Positions 54,670 to 64,000 of a stretch of 64,000 nt of DNA are shown here, piece by piece. The notes beneath the pieces are model-generated. The model had not been told where the DNA came from, ran no database searches, and saw only the letters and a program-made list of their open reading frames with translations. The translations under genes and the position numbers were made by a program. This DNA comes from Campanula takesimana (Eukaryota > Streptophyta > Magnoliopsida > Asterales > Campanulaceae): positions 310,001-374,000 of the forward strand of contig JAOWBW010000364.1 of the NCBI GenBank assembly GCA_026119855.1. Direction: 5' to 3'. The first letter of the stretch is position 1, and every line of letters begins with the position of its first letter.

Positions 54670-56103
54670 ATGGATCAAGAGGCTAGAATCACAAGTCTTG
54701 AGAAGAAAGTCTTTATAACCTCTTTGGAGAAGTGGGTTGCCAAACTTCCTAGTTCTAGTCGTAGGAAGCGTGATGAACGGTATGGGATAAAGTGTCTTTG
54801 GTCACTTTTGCACATGAACTCCAATATCAACCTCTTGCAAGCCTGTGGGAGATTTTGGAATGATACCCTCCATGTCTTCAATTTTTCATTCAACGAGATA
54901 ACACCCACTTATGAAGACATCGCAGCATTATGTGGTTACGAAGGGAAGGGTAAAGTTGCCTTGCCTTTTGACTTCGTTTGCTTGAGGGACAAGTTGGTGA
55001 CCTTCGGCGTACCCGCGGATGACTTTGATAGGTATGCTAGGGGCGGTTATGTCGACCTTTCTTGGATGCCGCAACACTTCATGCATGCAGACGTGACATC
55101 TGACCGCTCCTTGGACCATCTTGCACTGTGCTTGTTTAGCTCTATCCTTTTCCCTTCTGAGGTGGGATTTGCCAGTGAAGGATGTTTGGGTATGGTGAAC
55201 TTGGCTCGTTTGGGTTATGATATTGTACCGGCCATCCTTAGGGAGATGCTCTGTGGGATTCCCCATCTTGCGGCTTATGGTGGGATGCCTTGTGGTAGTG
55301 ATAGGCTTTTGACCATGTGGTTGCAAGAGCGGCTTCGAGTGAATAAACCGGCGGCTTCTCTTAAGGTGGCCCCATGGATGCACCGCATTAGAGGCATGGT
55401 GGAGCGGTTTGAGGGCATGACTCTCAAAGGTTGGGAAAAGTATTTGGCGGAAATGGTGACTGACGACATTCAGTGGGTGGTGCCCCATTGGCACATTCAC
55501 TCTGTGAGGGAGAAACAAGTGGGACTTCACATGATCAAAGTTCCAACCCTTTCTGGGACTACCTTTTACTATCCCTCTAGAGTGCTTCGTCAGTATGGTT
55601 TGGTGCAGACCATCCCGGAGGGTTGGGACGAGGAGAGAGATGATTTTCCCTTTGGGGTACTTCAGTTGGATGATAGTGCCTCAGTCCTTCTTTCTCAGAT
55701 GTGGGGCGAGGCTGGATTCAGTCGTAGGACCTTCCTCACACGCTCTAGCAACACCTTCCTGCCACGCGAGTATTTGGATTGGTATATGGGGAGACTTGGG
55801 CATGCGGAGCAGACTCTAGAGACCCTAAGGGGCACTATTTTGGGATCCTGTGCTCCAAGTTCTTCATTGAGAATTAAGGAGGCTGAGGCTTATGAGAGGA
55901 GGATGAGTAAGCGCGTGGCTAACGGAGGCGGAGAAGAAGTGGGGGTGTCAAAGAAGAGGAAGGGCGAAGAGGCTCCTAATGGAAAGGCTAAAGGTGTTAG
56001 CAAGTTTGAAAGAAGATTTTGCGAGGGTCCTAGCAAGAGGAAAGTTCGCCGTGGGCAAAGCAAGAAGAAAGAGACCGAGGGCACAAATGGCACTAAGGAG
56101 TAA
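54670..56103 (+). CDS. Element C: second antisense PMD protein, intact (477 residues)
   Basis: A single open frame from ATG 54670 (MDQEARITSLEKKVF) to TAA 56101-56103. It contains the PMD core (RFWNDTLHVFNFSFNEITPTYEDIAAL), then conserved-looking helical stretches (LALCLFSSILFPSEVGF, LTMWLQERLRVN). The tail is basic with nuclear-localisation-like clusters (SKKRKGEE, KRKVRRGQSKKK). It is unspliced, unlike PMD gene 1, and aligns with A's gene at 19734-21029. TE-borne PMD genes in the antisense position are known in the Tat clade. Their role is unproven. Host PMD proteins (MAIN/MAIL1) act in silencing, so a counter-silencing role is only a guess. Confidence 0.9.
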   Translation: MDQEARITSLEKKVFITSLEKWVAKLPSSSRRKRDERYGIKCLWSLLHMNSNINLLQACGRFWNDTLHVFNFSFNEITPTYEDIAALCGYEGKGKVALPFDFVCLRDKLVTFGVPADDFDRYARGGYVDLSWMPQHFMHADVTSDRSLDHLALCLFSSILFPSEVGFASEGCLGMVNLARLGYDIVPAILREMLCGIPHLAAYGGMPCGSDRLLTMWLQERLRVNKPAASLKVAPWMHRIRGMVERFEGMTLKGWEKYLAEMVTDDIQWVVPHWHIHSVREKQVGLHMIKVPTLSGTTFYYPSRVLRQYGLVQTIPEGWDEERDDFPFGVLQLDDSASVLLSQMWGEAGFSRRTFLTRSSNTFLPREYLDWYMGRLGHAEQTLETLRGTILGSCAPSSSLRIKEAEAYERRMSKRVANGGGEEVGVSKKRKGEEAPNGKAKGVSKFERRFCEGPSKRKVRRGQSKKKETEGTNGTKE

Positions 56104-56327
56104 TCCCGAGCGTCTCTCCATAGTCGTGCAGACACATTAGTTTAATTTAGTTTGCTTTTGTTTTAGTTTCAATTTCAGAATAGGTTATTTATTCAAAAAG
56201 TATGTCAAGCTTAGACTCATCAAATAAGTGTTAACATGCTATGACTATGGAAATAAAAGTTTTTGCTTTCAGAAAATACAACTTCTATCTTTATTGCTTA
56301 ACAAGATTTGGATGTTTATTTGTTTTT

Positions 56328-56403
56328 TAGACCGCACCTTTTGAAAGGCTGCCTACGTTCCCCTTTTACAAATAGGACTAAGGGGCTCAGGTCACCGTAG
56401 TTC
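56328..56403 (-). ncRNA. Module I in C, 3' of pol
   Basis: Inner stem CCCCTT (56360-56365) with AAGGGG (56380-56385), outer pair CTACG/CGTAG, and a second hairpin CCUUU-caAAAGG in sense RNA. Stem bases differ from A, B and the LTR copy yet still pair. Confidence 0.65.
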
Positions 56404-56468
56404 ACTCCAGTCAGACTAGAATGATTATAAAGAAAGGGAAGATAGAAGGGGGAATGCTCTAACTTTTG

Positions 56469-56562
56469 CCTAGACCGCCCTTGCGGGTTTTCGATCTAGC
56501 GAGCTTTGTACGCACCCTTATTTTGCATAGACCGCCCTTTGCGGGTTTTCAGTCTATCGGGC
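56469..56562 (-). ncRNA. Module II doublet in C
   Basis: Copies at 56469-56504 and 56526-56562. The second has the outer stem ATAGAC/GTCTAT, a third pairing solution. Sense-strand loops are GCAA and GCAAA between CCC and GGG. It is followed by a TA repeat and T run (56580-56622) and then the end of the pol ORF region. Confidence 0.65.
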
Positions 56563-56580
56563 TTCTTTTTGCGTAGTGAA

Positions 56581-56614
<34 letters not shown>

Positions 56615-56710
56615 TTTTTTTTAAGAGGGGGAGTCTAGTCATAGTAGCGTCTGAGCTTGCTGAGGTTGACTGGTTCCTTGAACGGGTTGCTATCCAAATC
56701 TGTCATTCTG

Positions 56711-58960
56711 TCAGTTTTGTGGTGCACCTCGAGCTTTGGTCATTGCGTCGACGCGTTGCTTCAAATCCCCTATTTCTTTTGAGATGCCTTGCATTGTTTC
56801 TGCAGTCAGGTGCGAGGGTGCCTCCGAGTCGTTCTTCACATAAGGCTCGATTTCGCAGCAACCGAGGAGTTCTAAGTTTTCGCCTTCCCTATAGAACCAA
56901 AATCCTCTCGCGCTGGTGAGCATGTTCGCGTCCATCAAGCCTTGGATTTTCCTTTGTAGAGCGACACAGTCGTTGGTGTCGTGCCCTTCGTCTTGGTGGT
57001 AAGAACAACTTTTGGTAGGTTCAAATGGCTGAAGGGGTAGTAATTCGGAGAGTAGTGAATGTTCCCCTAAAGGTTTAATCTTGCCCATTTGTCTCAGTTG
57101 GTCGAGTAATTTTGCGAAAGGGGTCCCCATTCTTGTGTATCGGTGGACTGAGAGGGGGTAGTTGTCCAAAAACCTTTGCATTTTTTCATTGATCTCCTTT
57201 TCCTGGCGCGAGGGCCACGATTCTGTCGTTGGTGTTGTGGTCTGAAGTTCATTCCCATGTGCCGGGTGCAGGATAGGGGTATTCACGAGGTACTCCTTGA
57301 GGCAGCATAACGCGAACTCACATCTCGAACTCCATTCTTGGTCGCGGGCCCTTTCTATTTCTCTGAGTGTCGGTTCCCCCACTGTTGTGAAATGGTTGAG
57401 GTATTGCAGTAACTTGACGAGTTCTTCCTTTTCGGCTTTGTTCCGAGGAGATTGCGTTCTCAATACGGCTGGAACTCGCCGACTGATGGTCCTCCCCGAG
57501 GTTGTGGAGGGGGTAGCTTCTTGGTCCTCCTCGATTGTCTCGACCTGGTTATAGCCGGCAAACCTATCAACGAATGACTTGGCCTCATAATGGGCGGTCG
57601 TGTCCGCCAACATGTCGATATTTGGTAGGGGGAAGTCATCCTTCGGCGTAGCTTTGTTAAGATCCCGAAAATATACACACACTCTGATTTTACCGTTGGA
57701 TTTCTTGACAGTCACCAGATTTGATAACCAAGTTGGGTACTCGATCACCCTGATTAAACCCACACGGAGTAGCTTCTCAATCTCTTCCTTCACTTGCAAA
57801 GACCATTCCGGCTTAATGCGGCGCAGCTTCTGCTTGACTGGCTTAGCGTCTGGTGCTGTCGGGATTCTGTGTTCTACGATCGAGTTGTTGAGCCCCGGCA
57901 TGTCCTTATAAGACCATGCGAACACATCCACATATTCTTTGAGTAGCTCAATCAGTGCTTCCCTTTCGGCTCCGCTGAAGAAGCTTCCAATCTGCGTTTC
58001 CTTAGGCTCGGCTTCGGTCCCCAAATTCACGCACGTTAACACCTCATCGGCAGCTTGGGCTCGAGATTCTTTTTGATTAATAACCTGTTCTGAGATTTCT
58101 TTACTGTATTCGTCATTTAATGTGTCTGTGTCTGCCTCTTCTAATGAATCATTATTAACTAAGTGTATATCATTAGTTTGATTATTAGCCAATTTATCAG
58201 TTAAAATAGTGACTATGGAGGGATACTCAGAAAGGTCGAGGGTTTCATTCATAGCAAAAGGGAAAATAGCGTTTGCAACAAGATCATAGTCTTCCGACGT
58301 AAGGTCGTCAGACTTAGAGGAAGACTCAAATTCAAAATGTAAAACACTAGACTCTGGGGACGGGGATTTTGGGTGAGTGACAGGAGATGCTGCAGGAGCG
58401 GCGACAGGAGAAGGAGTAAGCCCCAGTGTTCCCACCATAAATTCCGGAGTAGCTATAGGTCCTCCAATGATGCACCAATTCTTGAGCTTGTCCCCCATGG
58501 GTACCACCAATGTCCTTGGGTCCACCTTATCTTCAGAATCGTCCCCGATGACGGCAACCATGTCTTCGTGCAGCCCCAGATTACCCATATGTTGAAGCAG
58601 ATATTGGCCGTCCCACGTCTCAGTCAAACTTGGAGTTTCTGCGGCTTCTACTGCTGGCTTGTCAAGGGTTGCGGCTTCAAGTTGATCTGCCAAGTCATCT
58701 GCAACCTTGGTGGAGTACTCATGCCTGATGGTTCTAACTCTGCCCGTGGCTTTGTCATATTCCATGTAAGTCAGCTTCATGTTGGACCGATCGAATTCCA
58801 CATCTCTGAAAATCTCGAACCCTTTCTGCAACTTTCCGGTGTGATCAATCCATGGCTCTGCGAACTCAAAACACGAAAACTCCTCGCCTTCCCTGACAAA
58901 GTAGCTATTCAGGGACAGGCGGTATGGCTGCATTTCAGGCTTTTTGTAGGGAAGCTTCAT
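56711..58960 (-). CDS. Element C: RT fragment fused to a second gag-like zinc knuckle (749 codons)
   Basis: One continuous frame. The N-terminal part is the protease-RT linker (RLSLNSYFVREGEEF) and an acidic spacer. The RT N-terminus follows (KQKLRRIKPEWSLQVKEEI, VCVYFRDLNKATPKDDF, RFAGYNQ). It then jumps to RT-connection-like sequence (LLQYLNHFTTVGEP). The fingers-palm core with the YVDD box is absent. RNase H and integrase are absent. The C-terminal third is gag-like, with a Tat-type knuckle (CSYHQDEGHDTNDC) and a heptad-like end (MQGISKEIGDLKQRVDAM). So the element is non-autonomous, but the fused frame is open. Confidence 0.85.
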   Translation of the reverse strand: MKLPYKKPEMQPYRLSLNSYFVREGEEFSCFEFAEPWIDHTGKLQKGFEIFRDVEFDRSNMKLTYMEYDKATGRVRTIRHEYSTKVADDLADQLEAATLDKPAVEAAETPSLTETWDGQYLLQHMGNLGLHEDMVAVIGDDSEDKVDPRTLVVPMGDKLKNWCIIGGPIATPEFMVGTLGLTPSPVAAPAASPVTHPKSPSPESSVLHFEFESSSKSDDLTSEDYDLVANAIFPFAMNETLDLSEYPSIVTILTDKLANNQTNDIHLVNNDSLEEADTDTLNDEYSKEISEQVINQKESRAQAADEVLTCVNLGTEAEPKETQIGSFFSGAEREALIELLKEYVDVFAWSYKDMPGLNNSIVEHRIPTAPDAKPVKQKLRRIKPEWSLQVKEEIEKLLRVGLIRVIEYPTWLSNLVTVKKSNGKIRVCVYFRDLNKATPKDDFPLPNIDMLADTTAHYEAKSFVDRFAGYNQVETIEEDQEATPSTTSGRTISRRVPAVLRTQSPRNKAEKEELVKLLQYLNHFTTVGEPTLREIERARDQEWSSRCEFALCCLKEYLVNTPILHPAHGNELQTTTPTTESWPSRQEKEINEKMQRFLDNYPLSVHRYTRMGTPFAKLLDQLRQMGKIKPLGEHSLLSELLPLQPFEPTKSCSYHQDEGHDTNDCVALQRKIQGLMDANMLTSARGFWFYREGENLELLGCCEIEPYVKNDSEAPSHLTAETMQGISKEIGDLKQRVDAMTKARGAPQN

Positions 58961-61371
58961 CTTTTAAGCAATTCTATCCTCTGTTGCTCCATCTTGTCTT
59001 CAAGGGTAAGGGTGTATCCTAGACCGAACAACCCTCGATGATTAATCTCTTCAACCAATTCTGTGGGGCCTTGCAAGTTTTTACCTAGCCGCAGCCCCGG
59101 TATAAAACCCATGTTACGCAGTATCTTGACAACAGGTGCCACTCTATCCGTTGTTTTGGTGAGGTCGATGGTGCAGATCTGTGCTTGAGCGACTATTTCG
59201 AAGCCATTGAAGAGTCGGCTCTCTTCCCCATGCTGAATCTGTAAGACAGGAACGCCCTTGGTGTCCGTCCCTTGAGCAGTTACAAGATCACTGTAGATGA
59301 TGGTCACTTCATTACCGGATTGAAACTTCACACACTGGTGCAGGGAAGATGGGACCGCGCCCGACTGATGTAACCATGGCCGGCCAAGGAGGAGTGAGAA
59401 GGTTGCTGGGATGTCTATGACGTGGAAGTCGGTCGGCAGGATCTTCGTTCCGATGGTAATGGGCAGGGTGACTTCGCCTATCACGGCGCGGCATGTAGAG
59501 TCATAAGCTTTGATGGTTTGCTTGGATGGGCGTAAATCAACACCATGAACGCCAACCACATCCATCATCCTCGAAGGCAGGATATTAATAGCAGAACCAT
59601 TGTCAATGAATACACGGGGAATCTTCTTGCCATTTACTTCGACAGTGATGTACAAAGGCTCATTATGATCAACTCCTAACACTGGCTTGTCTAGCTCTGA
59701 CAAAGTGATGATGTTTCCATAGTGGATATTACCAATCATGTGGGTGACGTCCTCCGGGGTAATAGTGGATGGTACCATGGTAGCGGCGAGGTTTTGCTCG
59801 AGCATGAGGCGATGGGCTAGGGAGGAGGTGAGTAGGGACCATAGTGAAATATGGGCTTGGGTTTGTTTGAGTTGAGTGAGGATAGGGTCTTCTTTGTCTA
59901 GGTCGGCTTGCTCGGGTTCCTTCCCAAAGACTTTCTTTGCACCCTTCGGGTCGGATTGGTACACTTGACCGGATCTTGTAAGGAGACAAACTTCTGCACG
60001 TAGCTCCTCCAAAGACAATGGCGTGTCAGGACAAGGGGGCGAAACTTCGGTCTTTTCGGCCTCCTCGAAGATTTCGGCCCAAGAAAGAGGTTGAGAGGGT
60101 TTGGGACTCTCTTCCTCTAGAGATTCGACTTCACTTACTAGTTCTTCTAAAGACAACAAGTAGCAAGAAGATTCTTTATTATTAGTCATTGAAATACAAC
60201 CCATCTCATCACAGTCCGCCACAACAGGCTCGGCCGGATCAGTGATCTCACTAAGTTCTACCATGAGTACATTGCTAGCTACATAATCTCTAGGGTCTTC
60301 GATTACTCCCTTGTGGATGAGATCTTGCACGGCTTTCTTGAGTTCGAAACATTCTTCGGTAGTGTGACCGGTGCACTTGTGGTAGTGGTAAAACTTCGAC
60401 AAATCGCAACCAAGGCGGGGAAGGTGTCCTTCTAATGGTTCGAGCATTTCTAACGTCACCAATGCCATGAAGACATCCACCATCGTGATCCCTATCTTGT
60501 CAAAGGCATCCATGAGCTCTAGGATACTAATCTCGCATGTTTGCACCATATTTACCCCACCCCTATTGTTGGGAAGAGGGTTATTCACCACATTAGGACC
60601 CTTCGGCTTCTCAATCTTCTTGTCATTGATCAACCCTTGTACTACGCGCTTCAATTGAATACAACCATCCGTTGTGTGCCCGATGTGCTTGTGATACTTG
60701 CAGAACTTGGAGGCGTCCAAATCACTTCTTGGGTAGGCAGGTTGGTAATTCTCTAACGGCTTGATAAGACCTCTCTTGACTAACACGTCAAAGACTTTCC
60801 CCATAGGCATTCCAAAATCGTCAAAGTTCTCCCTCTCTCTTTGCGGCGGAGCCCCATTCCTTGTCACGGCTTGAACATCTAACGGGACCTCTTTCTGGAC
60901 CATATTCACTTGGCCGACGGCCTCCTTTCCACCCCTAGGAGGCGCAGGCGCAGTAGGAGCCTTGTAGCGGAAGGAATTGTTGTTGTTGGCCTTTGGACTT
61001 TCCTTTGGTGGCACAATCCCAGTGAACCCTGCTTCGTACCTTACTCCAGCGTCAACCATTTCCCTCAAATCAGGGAAGTACCCATTACCTATAGCTGCTT
61101 TCATCTCCGGTAGCAAGCACTTGTAGAAAATCTGTTTCTGTTCCTTCGCCTTTGGTGGATATTGGACCTCACACAACCGATGGTTCCACCTCTTGTAAAA
61201 ATCATAAATAGCCTCGCCGGGCTTTTGCATAGTGTTCTCAAGATCTGTTCGATTCACGTGCCAATCCAAGTTAGCTTGATACTTCTCACAGAAAATAGCG
61301 CTGATTTGATCCCACGTTTGCCTCTCGCTTGGTTCTAGCCCCAAGAACCAACGCAGAGCTATACCATCCAA
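58957..61371 (-). pseudogene. Element C: gag C-terminal half and protease
   Basis: An 804-codon open frame overlapping the next ORF by four bases. Capsid part: ALRWFLGLEPSERQTWDQI. Two Tat-type knuckles follow (CKYHKHIGHTTDGC, and YHYHKCTGHTTEEC, where the first Cys is replaced by Tyr). Then an acidic linker, and an aspartic protease with the FIDNGSAINILPSRM active site and LLGRPWLHQSGAVPSSLHQ. It ends in G-patch-like PGLRLGKNLQGP. No ATG at its start. It is continuous with the gag N-terminus except for one missing base near 61372, so gag-protease is one broken gene. Confidence 0.87.
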
Positions 61372-62285
61372 ATGCTATGAAATACGCGAGCCATTTGTTC
61401 ATTGGTGTAGTCACGAGCCCTCATGGCCAACCCATAGCTATCCAAATGAGTCTTAGGACACAAGTCACCATGAAACATTGCCACCTTAGGCATCTTGAAA
61501 TCCTTGGGGAGAGCCCCCACTTGGCTAGGGTTGATTGTCTTGGTAGTTGGTGCACTTTGCTTATCCACGGTCTCGATCAACTTTCGCATTTGCTCTTGCA
61601 TGGCCATAACCACAGGGTGATTGGAGATGTCGGGGATAGTTTCTGACAGAATGACGGGAGGAGTAGTGGAAGCAGTAGCAGCGGCCATCCCAATACTCAG
61701 AGGCAACGAGGGTGCGGGTAGTTTGCTAGCGGAGAGGTAGCCGCCAAGCAGTTCAGGGGAAGGTTCATAGACAGCCTTGTTCTTGCTCATGGTAGTGAAA
61801 CCTTGTTGGGTGTAGAGAGAAGGAGGTGGAACATTGCGGTAGCTTGGGAATGGGAAGGTGGTAGCATTGGTGTTGGGGGGAAAGTTGGTATTGACCTCTT
61901 CATCCTCGACATAAATGAAATTCTCTCCATCGGGCACCAGTTTAGTCCCCTTTTGTTGAATGTGACCCTTCAACTGTTGGTTCTGATCTTCCAACATCTT
62001 GTTGCTTTCCTCGAGATTCCTGATCTTGGCTTCGAGACCGGCTAGGAAGTTCTGGAGGCTAGGGGGAATACTATTGAGAGTAGCCTCGGTGTTGAGCTCG
62101 GCGGTACTGGCAGGAGGAGCAGAGGCTGAAGCTGAAGCAGGAGTTGACATTGCTGATGACGAGACTGAGAACGCGGACGGAGTAGAAGCTTCACGTTGTA
62201 GTCGACCACCCGAACGGATCCAAACTCGCTTTGCTGAAAGGTTCAAGGGCAATGAAGCTTTAGGAGAGGGGGAAGGCTCATGCAA
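61359..62285 (-). pseudogene. Element C: gag N-terminal part
   Basis: Open from 62285 (MHEPSPSPKASLPL); an inner Met (MSTPASASASAPPAS) may be the true start. The N-terminus is Ser/Ala/Pro-rich. A coiled-coil segment follows (NFLAGLEAKIRNLEESNKML), then the start of the Retrotrans_gag capsid (FKMPKVAMFHGDLCPKTHLDSYG...MARVFHSI). The frame shifts at about 61372 into the next ORF. Typical Tat gag layout. Confidence 0.87.
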
Positions 62286-63134
62286 AGTATATTTTAATTT
62301 ACAAAAACATACATTATTTACATCCTAATTGGTTGGAAGGGGTACCCCTTTTTCGCAACTAGTTAGAAGACTACGATCAGTGGAGGCCATCATTACGTCT
62401 ATAGACCCCTCATTTTTCACCTGCATTGCACACCCCCAAACGGACAATTTGGGCGAGGGTCCTATAGGGCAAGCGGCTTCCACCAACCATCGGATCCTAC
62501 GACTAACCCTCCCTTAAAGGCATTTAACGTGATGTCTATGTTACATCCTACGCAAGTTAATGATGAGCGGAGATCTTGACAATAAACACTCATCTCACCA
62601 TGGCACGTCCCTTGTAGGGAAATCACTTTTTTGTGCACTTTCTCTCAAAGAACTCGATTCATCATTGACTTGGGGATGACTCGACATAGACAGCACGTTA
62701 ATTGACTATTAAGAAAAAGCTAGCCAAACCAACCGGTCAAAACCTAGGTGTGTTACCTATACTAGTGTGGGCTGACACGGGTTAGGTAAAAGGTTCCCAC
62801 CGCTCGCGGAACGTATACGGTGAGTGGAGTAGACGAGTGACTCGAAAAGAGGGCGACAGTAGCGCACAAATTCCTGCACATCGAATACTCCGGGTAATGG
62901 GGACCTGTGCAGTGCTGACACGGACTAGTGGTAGTGTGTGGCAAGAAACTAATTCTTTTTAAGGAGAAAAGAGAAAAGCTTTTGATGTTAGGATGATGCA
63001 ATGCAATGCGTGAGAGAGGGAGAGAGAGCCATGTACAGGGGAGCATAGCAGAGTTTTGTTTGACCCTAATACTAAAGCGAAGATAACAAGGGTACAAGGA
63101 TACAAGGTATATACAAAGTACAAGTATTAACATT
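62286..63134. other. Element C: 5' leader before gag
   Basis: The long untranslated leader of a Tat-type element. It holds T-rich and mixed sequence. I see no ORF with retroelement similarity and no clear motif. Confidence 0.6.
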
Positions 63135-63560
63135 GCGGGGTGCATGGGTGCATGTGTAAACATGGCAAGTATGTGAGGTGCATGTATAAACATGGCAAGT
63201 ATGTGAGGTGCGTGTGTAAACATGGCAAGTATGCGAGGTGCATGTGTAAACATGGCAAGGTTTGTGCATGTGTAAACATGGCAAGGTGTGTGCATGTGTA
63301 AACATGGCAAGTATGCGAGGTGCATGTGTAAACATGGCAAGTGTGTGCATGTGTAAACATGGCAGGTGTGTGCATGTGTAAACATGGCAGGTGTGTGCAT
63401 GTGTAAACATGGCAGGTGTGTGTGTGTGTAGACATGGCAGGTGTATGTAGGGTGCATGTGTAAACATGGCGGGTGTGTGCATGTGTAAACATGGCAAAGT
63501 GTGTGATGCATGTGAGAACATGTCAAAGTGTAAGGTGCATGTGAGAACATGGCAAGCATC
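63135..63560. repeat. Minisatellite in C 5' leader (about 20-30 bp units)
   Basis: About 16-18 units built on gtgcatgtgtaaacatggcaag, with spacers such as tatgtgag. The minus strand is open in all three frames here because the unit has no stop, giving Cys/His/Thr-rich phantom ORFs. Not a protein gene in my view. Confidence 0.9.
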
Positions 63561-63612
63561 ATGATGTGAACGAAAGTTAGACCCACTAAGTTTGAAAAAG
63601 TTTCAAAGCAGT

Positions 63613-63630
63613 CCCCAGCAGAGTCGCCAC
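63613..63630 (-). other. Primer binding site of element C (tRNA-Arg type)
   Basis: Minus strand TGGCGACTCTGCTGGGGA, the same 18 bases as in F, at most one base from the LTR start at 63631. Confidence 0.88.
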
Positions 63631-64000
63631 TGTGAATACCCCTTTCCGATGAAGCGACGCATGGGAAGTATCTTGTGATTATTTTTATTTACAAAGGGAA
63701 TATTCTTAACGACATTAAAATTATGATAGTCGCCACGCCGTTTTAATTAAAGCCAAAACATTGAAAAAAGCATTTTTAGTGGGTTCGGGGGTCAAATTAC
63801 AACAAGAGAAGAATATTGAACGTTATCACTCCTATTGCCCGAATGATCGGTCTTTCTATCATGATGCATGTGTTAGTAGTGTGTTAGTGATTTAGACCGG
63901 ATCCGAAGATTGCCTACGTTCCTCTCAATGTGAGAAGCTCAAGTCAGCGTAGTTCGTAGAGAATTAGAATAGGCAGAAGAATCGGGATCATGCATAATGA
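63631..64000 (-). mobile_element. Element C: 5' LTR (partial, runs out of window)
   Basis: Near-identical to 36135-36505, with only a few differences seen, so C is a young insertion. It includes the Module I copy at 63893-63955. The rest, and the right-hand TSD, lie beyond the window. Confidence 0.92.

Noticed and set aside
63135..63560. CRISPR-like array
   Set aside because: Spacers are not unique and unit length is irregular. This is a plant minisatellite inside a retrotransposon leader.
62762..63586. Cys/His/Thr-rich minus-strand ORFs of 121-274 codons
   Set aside because: All three frames are open because the minisatellite unit contains no stop. The products are translated repeats with no family similarity.
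1..64000. A host single-copy gene anywhere in the window
   Set aside because: Every coding region I recognise belongs to a retrotransposon. The spliced plus-strand genes are PMD cassettes inside Tat elements, not free host genes.

Overview
This is nuclear DNA from a plant, most likely a eudicot with a large, repeat-rich genome. I found no host gene. Nearly all of the 64 kb is LTR retrotransposons inserted into one another. The evidence is Ty3/gypsy and Ty1/copia polyproteins, TG...CA long terminal repeats (LTRs), primer binding sites (PBS) matching initiator-Met or Arg tRNA, spliced plant-type genes carrying a plant mobile domain (PMD), and target-site duplications (TSDs). All elements read on the minus strand. 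I call them A to H.

Layout. Element F (Ogre/Tat-type Ty3/gypsy; 5' region and 5' LTR, 1-2021) sits in the left LTR of E. Element E (2022-17153) has ~3.9 kb LTRs and only 1.3 kb of internal, non-coding DNA, like a LARD. Element D (8032-15773, Tekay-type chromovirus, integrase deleted) sits in E's right LTR. E sits in the gag of G, a copia element (gag, PBS and 5' LTR, 17154 to about 19733). G sits in the PMD gene of A, an Ogre/Tat relic (about 19734-25664). Next comes element B (another Ogre/Tat), whose 3' end (LTR, repeat array, start of the PMD gene) is tandemly duplicated (about 25661-31120). B continues with a PMD gene (to 33006), a decayed second antisense gene, and RNase H-integrase (to 36134). 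Element C (Ogre/Tat, 36135 to beyond 64000) is inserted in B's RNase H. H, a young 13.3 kb SIRE-like copia element (40108-53398), is inserted in C's first PMD gene.

How the parts work. Gag, protease, RT, RNase H and integrase on the minus strand drive replication. The Tat-type elements also carry one or two convergent plus-strand PMD genes between integrase and 3' LTR. H carries an extra, spliced env-position ORF. Only B's RNase H-integrase, C's second PMD gene and H's extra ORF look uninterrupted. Most other ORFs carry stops or frameshifts, many of them C-to-T type changes as expected after methylation.

Most interesting signals: (1) two small RNA modules with covarying stems and GNRA/UUCG-like loops, found just after the integrase stop of A and B, at the matching place in C, and (one module) in C's LTRs; (2) family-specific GC-rich motif arrays upstream of TATA boxes, shared by LTRs and antisense PMD genes; (3) a short GCGGT/GCGGC motif repeated dozens of times with strand bias through copia H; (4) C's 749-codon ORF in which the RT core is lost and a second gag-type zinc knuckle follows.
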